A stretch of DNA of 64,000 bases from Dendrobium chrysotoxum (taxonomy: Eukaryota; Streptophyta; Magnoliopsida; Asparagales; Orchidaceae), in NCBI GenBank assembly GCA_019925795.1, contig CM034307.1, positions 67,084,864 through 67,148,863 of the forward strand, in the 5' to 3' direction. Below, piece after piece: positions 1 to 9,792 of this stretch. The notes under the pieces are model-generated. The model did not search any database, was not told where the DNA came from, and was given only the letters and a program-made list of their open reading frames with translations. The translations under genes and the position numbers were made by a program. Within the stretch, counting starts at the first letter, position 1. Each line of letters starts with the position of its first letter.

Positions 1-145
1 GAATAGATCGAAACCGTCAACACCAATCGACAAAGAAAGATCTGACGGTAGCGAACTTTATTTAGTATTTGGTCGCAGTTTATTCGTAGAATATTCATCC
101 GGCTCGTCAATGACAAAAAAGATAAAAAACCTATTGCGTCGATCC
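1..145. other. Flank of the hAT-like element, no gene seen
   Basis: Short edge sequence with no recognisable gene. Its last eight bases (138-145, GTCGATCC) match ATCGATCC at 666-673 at seven of eight positions and are read as a target-site duplication of the adjacent element. Confidence 0.6.
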
Positions 146-665
146 CAGCGGTGCAACCGAGTCAAGACGGCTCGTGAGCTGATTCGGGCTCGACTTGATA
201 ACAGGCTCGATAAATCGAGTTTGTCAAGTTCGCGAGTCGAGCTCAAACACGATTTCGAGCTCGACAACCTATCGAGTTCGAGCTTGAACACCCTTTCGCT
301 CGACTCGCGAGCTCGTCGAGTAGCTCGCTGAACGTGCACCTGGCGGGAAAAAATATTTGCGTACGCAGGAAATTGAAATAGCGACATGGGTTTGGACGAA
401 GCCGCGGAGGCGAAGCAGCGGACGGACGCTTACGACGACGGACGGTGAAGGCAACGGACGGATGCTTATGATGACAGATGACAAAGGTCGTTCGACATCT
501 GCGACAGATGACGACCCTTGCGAAGTCGACGAATGCTGGTGAATACAGCTCGAACTCCCACTCGACGAGCAGCTCGACGAGCTCGCTTTTTCTCTATCGA
601 GTCGAGCTCGAGCTCGACTCGAACACACCCTGACTCGAGCTCGACTCGACTCGTTTGCACCCCTA
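146..665. mobile_element. Non-autonomous hAT-like element (MITE), about 520 bp
   Basis: The left end reads CAGCGGTGCAACCGAGTC. The right end, read inward on the opposite strand, is TAGGGGTGCAAACGAGTC, so about 15 of 18 terminal positions match as inverted repeats. Eight-base flanks agree at seven of eight positions, the target-duplication length of the hAT superfamily. The interior is built of repeated GAGCTCGA/CTCGAGT motifs that can fold on themselves. Several open frames cross it on both strands, but they follow the repeat composition and match no transposase, so mobility would need enzyme supplied in trans. Confidence 0.82.
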
Positions 666-1964
666 ATCGATCCTACCAACTAGACCCGATCACGGCCCAA
701 ATCGGATTCGAATTTCGGTGGAACCAAATAATCAATTTGGAGTTCATCTAATTGAAATTATTTCCGAACGAGTTGAAATTCATGATCAACATGAAACCTA
801 TCTATTAATAGGTCATAATCCAATTGGGCCAATCTTAATACAGATATTTAAAATTAAAATAGTTTTTAACTGAAATTAATTATTCAGTTAATTAATTTTA
901 GTTAAATATTTCTTTAATGATTTATTTCTATTTTCTTTATTTCCAAAAATTGGGTTTATCTTATATCTAGTATTCTAGTTTCATGCTTAATATATATAAT
1001 TGGGTTTATTCTCTATTTAGCTGCTCATCCACCAAGGCAAATAGGGTGAAAAAGAAAAGAAAGGGAGTTGTGCATGCATGCTTGCGGTTCGAGTATAGAG
1101 CGAGGGTTTCTTTCGAGAGAGCAACGGCTTGGGTCAGTGTTTGGCTTCTTGTGCGAGGCAGAGGAAGAGAGGTGTTGAAATCCTTGAATTTCTGTTTGTG
1201 TGAAGATGAATCCTACTTGTGTTCTTCTCTAGCTTCTTCTTTTCTCGGGAAAGACAATCATAAGGGACTATTGGTTGGAAGCATGATTTTGTGCCATAAG
1301 AACTTGTTCTTTTGCAAGCTTAGCTATATGCTGGATGTGCAGATACATCTCTCTTATTTAGATTAGGAAGAATAATGCATTGTTGTAGCTGCACTCGATT
1401 TGGGTTGTTCATGTTCTCCGGTTTTTCGATTTCTGCATATCTCCTTCTTTAGGTTATATTATCTTCTTGTTTTTTTTTTTTTTGGTTAAAGAACTATTTA
1501 GATCATAATGGTGTAGTTATTTACTATTATAGAAAATTATACCTTCAGTTTTGTAAGTGCTGCTGTTGTCATTGTTTTGGAAAGTTATTAGAGCAGTTTT
1601 CTTGATAAACAATGTCTTGTATCTTGTTTTCTACTCATATTTGAATAAAAGGATGACGAACGAGGTTGGCTTGTGAATGTAGAGTTCATAAGAACTCGAA
1701 CCATGTACATTCTTTATGTTTTTGTTTTTCTTTTTCTTTACGGATGCTATGTAAAATTTGTTCATTTATGTTTAGGACAAATCAATAAACATTTGCTTAT
1801 TTGTTTTGCTTTGGATTTAGAATATTGTTAGAGTGCGAGTTGAAATTAATCTTAAAACTACAATCGAGATATTTGTACATATTAGGTTGGGTAGTTTTTT
1901 TTTTTTTTTTTTTTGTGTTTTTTTTGTCAAGTTGGGTAGTTGATTCATCTCTTTCATGCAAAAC
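666..1964. other. Gene-free stretch, probably including the degenerate copia 5' LTR
   Basis: No convincing gene. An ATG-started frame at 983-1366 has no recognisable domain. The stretch holds poly-T runs near 1471-1484 and 1896-1914. Because a tRNA primer-binding site starts at 1969, the sequence just upstream should be the copia 5' LTR, ending around AAAACA at 1960-1965. I cannot define its start, because no matching 3' LTR was recognised beyond 19.3 kb. Confidence 0.4.
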
Positions 1965-1968
1965 AGTT

Positions 1969-1980
1969 TGGTATTAGAGC
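1969..1980 (+). promoter_or_regulatory. Copia primer-binding site (initiator Met-tRNA type)
   Basis: TGGTATTAGAGC differs by one base from the plant initiator-methionine tRNA primer site TGGTATCAGAGC. It lies directly upstream of the copia gag remnant that begins at 2007, the expected position for minus-strand priming. Confidence 0.75.
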
Positions 1981-2006
1981 TATTTGTTTTAAAGATTATT
2001 TGCAAA

Positions 2007-2670
2007 ATGCCACTTACAAAATTTGATATAGAGAATTTCGATGAAAAGAATGATTTCAATTTATTGAAAATAAAACTTGAAGTAATATTAGTTCAACAAT
2101 GGCTGAAAATGCTTTGTTGCATGAATCAGAATTATCTGTGTCAATGTCTGATCAAGGAAAGGCTAACACACAATAAAAGACCTTTAGTTCAATCATCTTG
2201 TGCTTAACATATCAAGTTTTGAAAAGTGTTTCTCATGTAAAAATTATATTTGAATGTGGAGAAACTATAACATAAGATGAAGTCCAAAATGCTCTTTCCT
2301 CTTAGATTTTAAACATGAAAACTTCTGAAAAATTTTATTTTAGAAAATGATTACATATTCAAGATAGATCTCAAAAAAGAGAGAATAGTTTCAAAAAATA
2401 AAAGTCTAAAAGTAGAAGCAAGTCAACATTTAAAAAAGACTATAAAAGTGTTAAGTGTTGACACTGTAATAAAACTAATCACATTATAAAATTTTATCCT
2501 GAAACGATTTCAAAATATAAATCTCAATCTCAAGGAGAATTGTAAAAAAATTTTGATAATATTGATGTTCTTAATATTAGTAATTGTAAGAATTATAGGG
2601 AACGGATTATTGATTTAGGGTGTACTTATCATATGAGTCATATTAAAAAGTGGTTATCAAAATCCAAATG
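2007..2670 (+). pseudogene. Ty1/copia gag and start of protease (segment 1 of 3)
   Basis: The gag start is the ATG at 2007 (MPLTKFDIENFDEKNDFNL...), a typical copia gag opening. The frame is then broken by frameshifts and stops. A zinc knuckle is recognisable near 2451-2500 (C-x2-C, then NKTNHIIKFY), with its final Cys changed to Tyr and an internal stop. The protease start is recognisable at about 2610-2640 as IIDLGCTYHMS, where the usual Asp-Ser-Gly is Asp-Leu-Gly. The gene is cut at 2671 by the 7.1-kb insertion and resumes at 9793. It is clearly non-functional. Confidence 0.85.
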
Positions 2671-2678
2671 GGGGGAAG

Positions 2679-2840
2679 TAGGGGGGTGCCAATATTTGAC
2701 ACGACCCAAAAACCTGACATGAGCCAGACCCAAAAATTTTGGGTTCGGATTAATCCGTTTGAAAGATGGGTCGGGTTCGAGTTTCAAATCCTGACCCGAT
2801 TACAAATTCAGGTTTTGCTCGGGTCAACCCAAAATCCTAA
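2679..2840 (+). repeat. Left terminal region of the 7.1-kb insertion
   Basis: This stretch alternates GGGTCGGGTTCG-type and GACCCGA-type motifs after the terminal TAGGGGGGTGCC. The same layout occurs at 25633-25800, so this is a shared family terminus. An open frame at 2650-2949 crosses the copia/insertion boundary and is meaningless. Confidence 0.65.
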
Positions 2841-3654
2841 AATCAACTCGCCAACCTGTGCACAGCACACCTGCCCCACGCTTACCAGCCTTGCAACCTC
2901 TCCGCGTGTTGCACTCATGGTCACCCATACGTGCTTTCCTACACACTAAACACACTCACCCTCATCGCCCACTCGCCTGAATATGCACGCTCACGGCTTA
3001 CATGATGGCCTTGCCCATACGCACACCTGTGGTGCTCGCGATCACCCTTGTTCGTTGTGCTCGCGATCACCCTCGCCCGAGTCAGTGGGCCTTGTCAAGC
3101 AAACCTAGATTCAAACAAGGTCTGGTTCAAGTTTTGTTATATGACCTGTTTCCCTAATCAGTTGGGTTCAGCTCGAGACAGTTGATGGTAGGTGTTGACC
3201 TCATTATTCGAGGTCAATTCCCCCTAATCAATCTCTAGCTCCTAGGTCTTCATAACCTAGTGTAGACGCCGCCAATAGGATTTCCCTTAGGTAGATACCC
3301 ATTGACACAGCATCGACTCAACCTCTTAACTTGACTTAAATCATTGCCACTCTAAATAAAATCGACTTAACATGAATTTAATGTAACAACATAAGCTATA
3401 TTAATCCAAATTGGTTTGCCTCAGTTTAATCGAATTCAAATATTGTAAATAAGATAAAATTTATAATTTAAAATTATTTTAACAACAAAATAATTATTTT
3501 ATATTATCAATTCTACTTTAAATTCATCCCTTAAATCTTTCTTAAGCCTTTTAAATTATAAATTAATTCTTAATTTCATCTGTAAATCGTGTTTAATCTA
3601 AGCTATAGATTTGAATCGGAATAGATTTGAGTAGGACACATTTAGGACCGGTTG

Positions 3655-4140
3655 AGCCAAACCATACATTAGAGGAGGTTAGGGCCGGTTCACCCACGAT
3701 CTCCCCTATTCATTCGCAAAAACCGCCCAGCCCCTCTCCCTCTCATTCGCAAAAACGACTCAGGCTCCCCATCTTCGCTGGTTTTGCGAAATTCCTTTGA
3801 GCCCGCCTGCTCCCAGTTCGCAAGAGGCCCCAGCCCCGTCTCTCACTCTCTCGCGTGAGAAGCCCCAGCCGTTCGTGAACCCAGACAGAGCCCTCCTCCG
3901 CCTGCTCCATTGCTCTCTCGCTGTCGCCGGCCTTAGTGAACCACCCTGCCCGATTCTTGCCCTAGTTTCGCAAGAGCCCCCAGGGAAGACCACAAGTCCG
4001 ACCTCCTCTCTGTTGTCCACCGTTCGAAGTCGACCAGCCTCATCCGATCACTCCCTTCCTTTCTACAGGTATATCTCTCTCTTCGTCTATGCTCTTCTTT
4101 CCTTCTTCTCTTAGGGATCTTGATGATAAAAGAGAAGAAA
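3655..4140 (+). other. Pyrimidine-rich, GC-rich leader-like block with a possible splice donor
   Basis: A locally GC-rich block stands out from AT-rich surroundings, with repeats of ATTCGCAAAAAC (3713-3725 and 3745-3756) and CT-rich runs. It ends with CTACAG followed by GTATATCTCTC near 4068-4078, which resembles an exon end followed by a splice donor. The homologous terminus at 25633 is also followed by a CT-rich block ending in a donor-like GTGAGTC near 25949. I read both as relics of a non-coding first exon. The overlapping frame 3797-4114 lacks an ATG and is not called. Confidence 0.35.
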
Positions 4141-4517
4141 TGAGGTTTGTTGTTGCTTAGAGAATGTTTGCATTGCGTCTTCATGTTAAATTTCTCTGAA
4201 ATCATGTGCCCTAACTTAAAAATAACAAGCAACCTAGAGGATTTCTTGTTTTGACATTTTTCTTTTCTCTGAAATACAAAATCAGTAGGATAAAGTGGTT
4301 CTTTCATTTGGAAAAATGTGTAAAGCAAAAGGTTCTATGTAATTTCTTTCTCTCCAAAATCAGCCAGGAGAATCGTTAAGGGTTGTTTTGTTGTTCTTGG
4401 TTTTTCCAACATTAAGTAAGGATGAAGAAAATCTATTTCAATGATATCTCTTATGCTGAAATTGGCCTGTGATGAATGTCATTGTGTTGGAATACTTTTA
4501 CAAAGAAATACAAGTTT

Positions 4518-4551
4518 TTGTTGTTGTTGTTGTTGTTATTGTTGTTGTTGT
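4518..4551 (+). repeat. (TTG)n microsatellite
   Basis: About eleven TTG units with one TTA interruption. It makes runs of Val or Cys in spurious frames. Confidence 0.9.
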
Positions 4552-4659
4552 ACAAGTCATGGTTCAGTTGGAGAAATTGCATGCTTTGTTTCACGTGTGG
4601 ATATTAGAGAATACCCATGTGCTTTATGTATTTAATTGTAAACAATCATAGTTTTAATG

Positions 4660-5995
4660 CAATGGTGATTTTGGTATGGTTGGAAAGCTTCATTGGTATT
4701 GGAAGGGAATGAAGTTGGTTTTAATTCTTTCTTTGAGTTGTATTTTGCTTAAGTGTCGAATTGGGAGGTGGAGATGTGGAGTTTTCGGAAAAGTGAAAGT
4801 CATGTGTTTCGGAAAGGTGGAATTCCATATGTGAGAAGTAAGGTGTGTGTATCTTTCATAAAGTGAAAGGAAGGGTTTGAGGAACAACCTGTGTGTGTTT
4901 TGGAAGGGTTGATGTGAAAGAACTTGTGTGTATTTTGAAAGGTGTGAATGCTTTGAAAAGGCAAAGTGTGCATATGAATAATAAGTGAAGTGTGTGAGTG
5001 TTGAATAGTGGGGTGTATGATTTGAGGGAAGGTGAACTTTTGTGTGTGTGTATTGGAAAGTAAAGTAATGTGAAATGTGTAAATGTGTAATAGGGAAGTG
5101 TGGTGGATTGGTGTTTTGAAAGGTAAATAGTAATTTTGAAGATAGTGTAGAAAATTTTAGGAAATGAATGTTCATGTGAAAAGCAAAGTGTTTTGGATGT
5201 GGAAGGAGAACTGACTTGTGTGTTTTTTTTTTGGAAAGGGTGATGTAGTGACTAGTGTGGATGGAAGGAGAAGTAGAAATTGTATGTTTTGGAAAGTGGA
5301 ATTGTGGAGTGTGTGTATGTGTGTGTGACAAAGTAAGAAAGTGTATATTGTGTATATTGTGTGAAAAGTGAAAATGTTGAAATTTAAGGGAAAGGTGCTT
5401 ATGTTGAAGGTGAAAATGTGTAAGTGTGAGAATGTGTAAAGTTGGAAAGGTAGTGGAATTTGTGTATCTTTTGGAGGAGGGAATTGTGGGGATTTAAAAG
5501 GTAAAGTGTGTATCGTTTGAAAAGTAAATGTTGAGTTTTGGAAAATGAAAAGGTAAAGTTTGGATTGTGAAAAGCAAAGTATGTATGTGATAAGTGTTTG
5601 GTGTGGGTGTGTATTAGAAGATGATAAGAAAAAGTGAGTTGTATTTGTATATAAAAGTGGAAAATATTTATATAGAGAAGTGGAAATGTAAATGTGGGAT
5701 AGTGGAAGTAAAGTGTGTATGTTGTGTTGAAAGGTGAAATGCGTGTATTGAAAAGTGGAGTGTAGGATTACGTTATAAGTTTAGATGCGGAAAGGTGGAA
5801 ATGTGGAACATGGAGATTTTGGAAAATGAAGTTTGGATATATTCTGAAAGTGAAATGGGTGATATTTGAAAAGTGACAATTGTATATCTTGAAAGTGGAA
5901 ATTGTGTGAGTTTTGGAAAAGCAGATGAAAAGTGGTTTGTGTTGGAGAGTGAGTTAGTTGAGTAGGGATTAGAAATTGAATTTGTTGAAAAACAA
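4660..5995 (+). repeat. Cytosine-depleted low-complexity block
   Basis: For about 1.3 kb the + strand is almost free of C and made of loosely repeated GGAAAGTG, GTGTGTAT and AAATGTG motifs. 5038-5172 has no C at all, and 5399-5467 is another C-free run. The 213-codon frame on the - strand (4690-5331, rich in His, Thr, Ser, Phe and Pro) and the one at 5773-6087 are by-products of missing stop codons on a G-poor strand. They have no domain. Confidence 0.85.
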
Positions 5996-7740
5996 TGCCC
6001 CTCTTTCTCGCTCTCTACCCCTCTCTTTCTCCTTCTTCTACTACTCTTCCTTCTTGTGCCTCGAGATAAATGTTGAGAAAAATACAAAGTATGCTTTCAA
6101 AAGTGAAAAGTTTAAAAGGTAGACAGCTTGTGCCAGTCTTCAAGCCCGAAGAAAGGTACGTTTTTTATTTTTAATAATTTTAATTATTTCATTATTAATT
6201 ATTAAATGTGCTTCTAATCCTTCCCTGTTTTCTTGTCTTTATTTGCATGAACTGCGAGAAATGGTACCGGTCGAGTGAACAAAAAGACAAGGGACAATGA
6301 CGTCAGTCGCCTCTATCCAACCGGGTAGAGGTGCTACGGGCGAAAACCACCGGGTCATAGCCCCCGGTGTTGTAAGTTTTCTTAAAACTTAGAAAGCCCC
6401 TAGGAGGCCATGGTATGATTTGTGCGAACTCCTCCCTTCTAGGTCCCCGTAGCAACTTCAATTTTATTAGGATTATTTATTTTATTTTAGATCCTTAAAC
6501 CTCTTTACATGTGCGCAAAGTCCTAAGGGTTAGTGATAACAAAATTCTTTTCATTCCATATAACATTAGTGACATCTAAGGACAAAAATTAAGGATTGAG
6601 TCCTAGAGAACTTAGACTTAGGATGCCTGCACACTTTAGGGTAGAAATACATAACATAGAAAACGTAGTGACATTCCCCTTAGGATTATTGTATGTTATT
6701 AATACAACCTTAATCAACTCTAATTAAACTCAAATAACTAATTAAGGAGAATTTCAAATACACTAATGATAATCCAAATAAAAATATATGAAAATCACAT
6801 AACCTTTAATAACTAAGTTATAATTAACACACATAACCACTAGAAGATTAAATTTGAACACAAAAATAAAATTGAATCTAATTAATACATTAATCATCTT
6901 ATAATCAAATAATAACTAAATGAAAATTTTCAAACTTCAATAAATCATCAATAATTTAATAAATCATTAGGAAATTTGAATAAATCATTAATTAAATAAT
7001 CTAAAGAAAATAGGTTAATTCAAATACACTAAAGAACAAATCCCATTAATCAATTTTAACAATCAAAATTCAATCTCAAACAAACTTCAAAATAGTAAAG
7101 ACACAAAAACTTAAATCTGAACTAAAATTCCCTTTGACCTTTCAAAAAATCAATTTAAATCAATTAGATAACTTTAACTAATAATAAACTCATGATATAT
7201 CTAAACCACACAGCCTACCGCACACACTTAGATTTGTTTGCTAGGACAACCAATTCTAGCTCTAGGTTAGGCCGGTGTTTACTTTTCTGCTGTTGTGTGA
7301 CGGGCTTTCTCGGTTTTCATTGCATGCTTGTATGATTGACATTGAGTGTTTGTTTACTTTTATTGCTCTCTATGATATGATGTGATGAGCGATAGATTAC
7401 CTCTAGGTTAGGAACGATCTGGATGCTCACAGAATCTTATGCAGGTGGCCATGCTCGTGCAGGACTAAATAAAAAGGGGGCAAATTAAAGATTTAAATTA
7501 ACATAAAATTTCTGCAGGTGCTTTAGAAAATGCTAAGCCCTTTTAAAATTAAAAGAGCATGGCCAAGTGTGGCTGATAAATTTAAATTTGAATATATAAC
7601 TGCTTGGGAATGGTTTTATTATAAATGTCTAGGATAACCTTGCAGGTGTGTCTAGATTTTCTTTTTCTTTCTGGAATGTAATGTAAATGTAATTATTTGT
7701 TAAAGTCAAATGTTATGAAAGTGATTCAAAAGTGGGATAT
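5996..7740. other. Non-coding part of the 7.1-kb insertion
   Basis: A CT-rich patch (6001-6055) is followed by about 1.6 kb of AT-rich DNA without a recognisable gene. A GC-rich palindromic patch at 6340-6368 pairs ACCGGG with CCCGGT across a short loop. Confidence 0.5.
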
Positions 7741-7742
7741 CA

Positions 7743-7885
7743 CACCCAACTTGGAATCCAAAGAGAGGAGAATGTCCCTTAGGGGAGTATTCTCTTCTAT
7801 TTGGAAAGCCAAGTTAGGGTGGTTCTAATATCCAAAGAGAAAAGAAAATACCCCTTCCGGGATGAGTTTCTTTTCATTTGGATAT
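7743..7885 (+). repeat. Two adjacent long hairpins
   Basis: Hairpin 1 (7743-7820) has an outer stem CACCCAACTTGG against CCAAGTTAGGGTG, an inner stem CCAAA...TTTGG with GAGAAT...ATTCTC, and a C-rich/G-rich apex. Hairpin 2 (7828-7885) pairs ATATCCAAA with TTTGGATAT, then AAAAGAAA with TTTCTTTT, with CCC...GGG near the apex. Both share one plan: a long AT-rich outer stem and a short GC-rich apex. Confidence 0.8.
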
Positions 7886-8049
7886 CCAGGCCCGGCGGAC
7901 CCAAGGAGCTCGTAGCGGAACCAAGGAGCTCGTAATAGATCCAAGAAGCTTGTAAAGGGAAGAAGACAAAAAGTGAAGATGAAGAAGACGAAGAAATGAA
8001 GATAAAAAGAAAAGTATATCCCATTTTGAAATCACTTGCGTCAGTCTTA

Positions 8050-9260
8050 GGTTTAGAATTCGGGTTTGTTGTCAGTGGTGCCCGGCCACTTTACTTTTTC
8101 AGTAGACCCTGGGTTGTAAATAAACTGGACATTGGACATTATATTTTTGGATAATTTAATTTGAGTGTTTATTTTATTTGTGCACTAGTTTTTTTTAGGA
8201 CTCTTGCATGCCGTGTTTTGTTTTAGCCTGAATACGCATCGGAGTGTTTTTTGGTAAGGATCACGATAAACTTTTTCTACTTGAAATTTAAAAATAAAAT
8301 TTTTTTAGGCTCACATAGAAACTCTAACGAATCTAAGAAGTAAGCTCGGACCGCCGAGAGTCAGCATAATTATATTATTACTTTCTTTTTCTTGTTAGGC
8401 ACCTCCCCGCCTGCGGGTTCTGGCAGACCACCTGACCTATTAGGGTGCAGTTCTGTCAAGGGGATGTTGTGCAATCTCTAGGGAAAAATCTATTTTCTAA
8501 GCCTGATTTTAAAACTGCTTCATAAATCATTTTATGCATTCGAGTCAATTAGCATGCATTGCATTAGATACAAATTAAAAGAGTCTAAAATTTTAATTGC
8601 ATTATGCTCCTAGGCATCATTTACCCTACATAAGTAAAGGGGCCAATTAGATTTTGTCTTAGATGTCGGCCCCGATTCCTCAAAACTTAAATAACGTCCC
8701 TACCCATCTTTCATAAGAGACTGGACACATGGATTTGAAGCGCCTAGGTGGTTAGCTGGCTCCCCAATCCAGGCCGGGGTAAGTCCAGATTTGTACTGCA
8801 TTAGTCAGGTTCGGGTCACTACTTTGTAGTACCCAATTTAGACTTAGGTTCTGAGGCAGATTTTTAAATCTTAAGTCCTCACCCTCCGGGAATATAATCC
8901 CAAATTTCTAATAAAATATCAACTCAAACCTAAAATTTCTCTCTTAAAATGTAAAGCCCAACATAGGGTAGACTGAGGTTGCCTCTGAGCTTCTCAGAAT
9001 CCAGCACCTCCTACTTTTCTTCCTTTGACCCGTTAATAACTGTTCAACGTTGAGCTTTCTCCTTGAAAATTCTTACTTCTTCCCTTGTCTTCTACTTTGT
9101 AATCAGAGGGTACAAAATCACTGCTTTAATCGAGAGTTTTCTTAGGAGTACCCCTCCTAGGATGTAATTAACTATAGGGGCTTGCCCCTATAGGGATTTG
9201 AGAATCCCAGATTAAAATAAACCTTATTTTATTTTTATAAAACAAGGGAAAAATCTTTGG
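8050..9260 (+). repeat. Copy A of a dispersed repeat, inverted relative to 12300-13510
   Basis: Read on the opposite strand, 12300-13510 aligns by eye with 8050-9260 over most of its length. Shared landmarks include TTAGGCACCTCCCCGC, GGCAGACCACCTG, CACCTAGGTGGTT-type sequence with CCAATCCAGGCCGGG, and CCACTTTA...TAGACCCT.GGTTGTAA. No coding capacity is visible. The repeat ends in hairpins (9141-9161 and 9172-9193) whose counterparts exist in copy B. Confidence 0.75.
9141..9193 (+). repeat. Two short perfect or near-perfect hairpins (copy A)
   Basis: 9141-9161 pairs CTTAGGAG with CTCCTAGG (eight pairs, one G-T). 9172-9193 pairs CTATAGGGGC with GCCCCTATAG, ten perfect pairs with a TT loop. The homologous hairpins in copy B lie at 12361-12385 and 12329-12350 and differ by paired changes. 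Confidence 0.85.
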
Positions 9261-9297
9261 GAACGCAGACATGTTTAAAAATCTCATTTCTAACTTT

Positions 9298-9680
9298 AAA
9301 CATATTTATAGAATATTATTATTATCTTTACAGGTAATATAATATTCTATTTATTATGTTCAATTTTAGAAATGATGACTTTTATAAAACCCATTCTTTC
9401 TTTTAGGTATTTTTGAAGAATGTTATGTTCGTCTTTTCAGATGATACAATATTCTCCTTATTACACCTAAATAAAGGGATGGATGAACTTTTCAAAACTA
9501 TATTTCTATTTTTAAACACATTCTACAGAATTTCGTGTTCATCTCTCAAGATGATATGTTATTCATAGAATTGTGTTTGACTATAGAAATATTATTTTCT
9601 AAAACCCTGTTTTGATATTGAATCCATTATAGAATATTGCGTCAGTCTCCCGAGACTGTACTTTATTCTTAATGTAGTAT
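9298..9680 (+). repeat. Array of four hairpins spaced about 105 bp
   Basis: Apices lie near 9329, 9437, 9547 and 9650. Examples of stems: TAGAATATTAT with ATAATATTCTA (9309-9349), TCATCT with AGATGA (9540-9555), and CAGTCTC with GAGACTG (9642-9657), each inside a longer AT-rich imperfect stem. The primary sequence of the units differs, but outer GAAT...ATTC pairing and a short apex stem recur. This looks like a diverged tandem array in which pairing outlasted sequence. Confidence 0.75.
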
Positions 9681-9792
9681 TCGATTACAAAATAGGAGAA
9701 CACAAAATCTGCGTGGCGACATAAATTTTCCCACCAGTAGGCCATTTCGAGTTGAAGCTGAACCCAACCTGAAAACCCCTTTATGACCCCTA

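Larger units (their letters stand above)
2679..9792. mobile_element. 7.1-kb hAT-like insertion inside copia
   Basis: The insertion is bounded by identical 8-bp repeats GGGGGAAG (2671-2678 and 9793-9800). Its ends read TAGGGG... and ...CCCCTA. Deleting it with one 8-bp copy joins the copia frame without a gap, giving K-W-G-K-I-F-G-N-N-K-A-C across the junction, which fits the usual copia sequence. The left end (TGCCAATATTTGACACGACC, then GGGTCGGGTTCG motifs) is homologous to another end at 25633. An 8-bp duplication with short TA-G-rich termini points to hAT. No transposase is recognisable inside, so it is non-autonomous or composite. Inside are a leader-like stretch, a cytosine-poor block, AT-rich filler and hairpin clusters. 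Confidence 0.78.

Noticed and set aside
983..1366. 127-codon ATG-started frame
   Set aside because: No recognisable domain, and it lies where the copia 5' LTR should be.
3797..4114. 105-codon Pro/Ser-rich frame
   Set aside because: It opens on TTG rather than ATG, and the block looks like a non-coding leader with a splice donor.
4690..5331. 213-codon frame on the - strand
   Set aside because: Product of the cytosine-poor + strand; composition is a His/Thr/Ser/Phe/Pro mix without domain, and the region is loosely repetitive.
6340..6368. GC palindrome as a possible terminator or riboswitch-like fold
   Set aside because: A single short palindrome with no gene next to it; nothing else supports a regulatory role.
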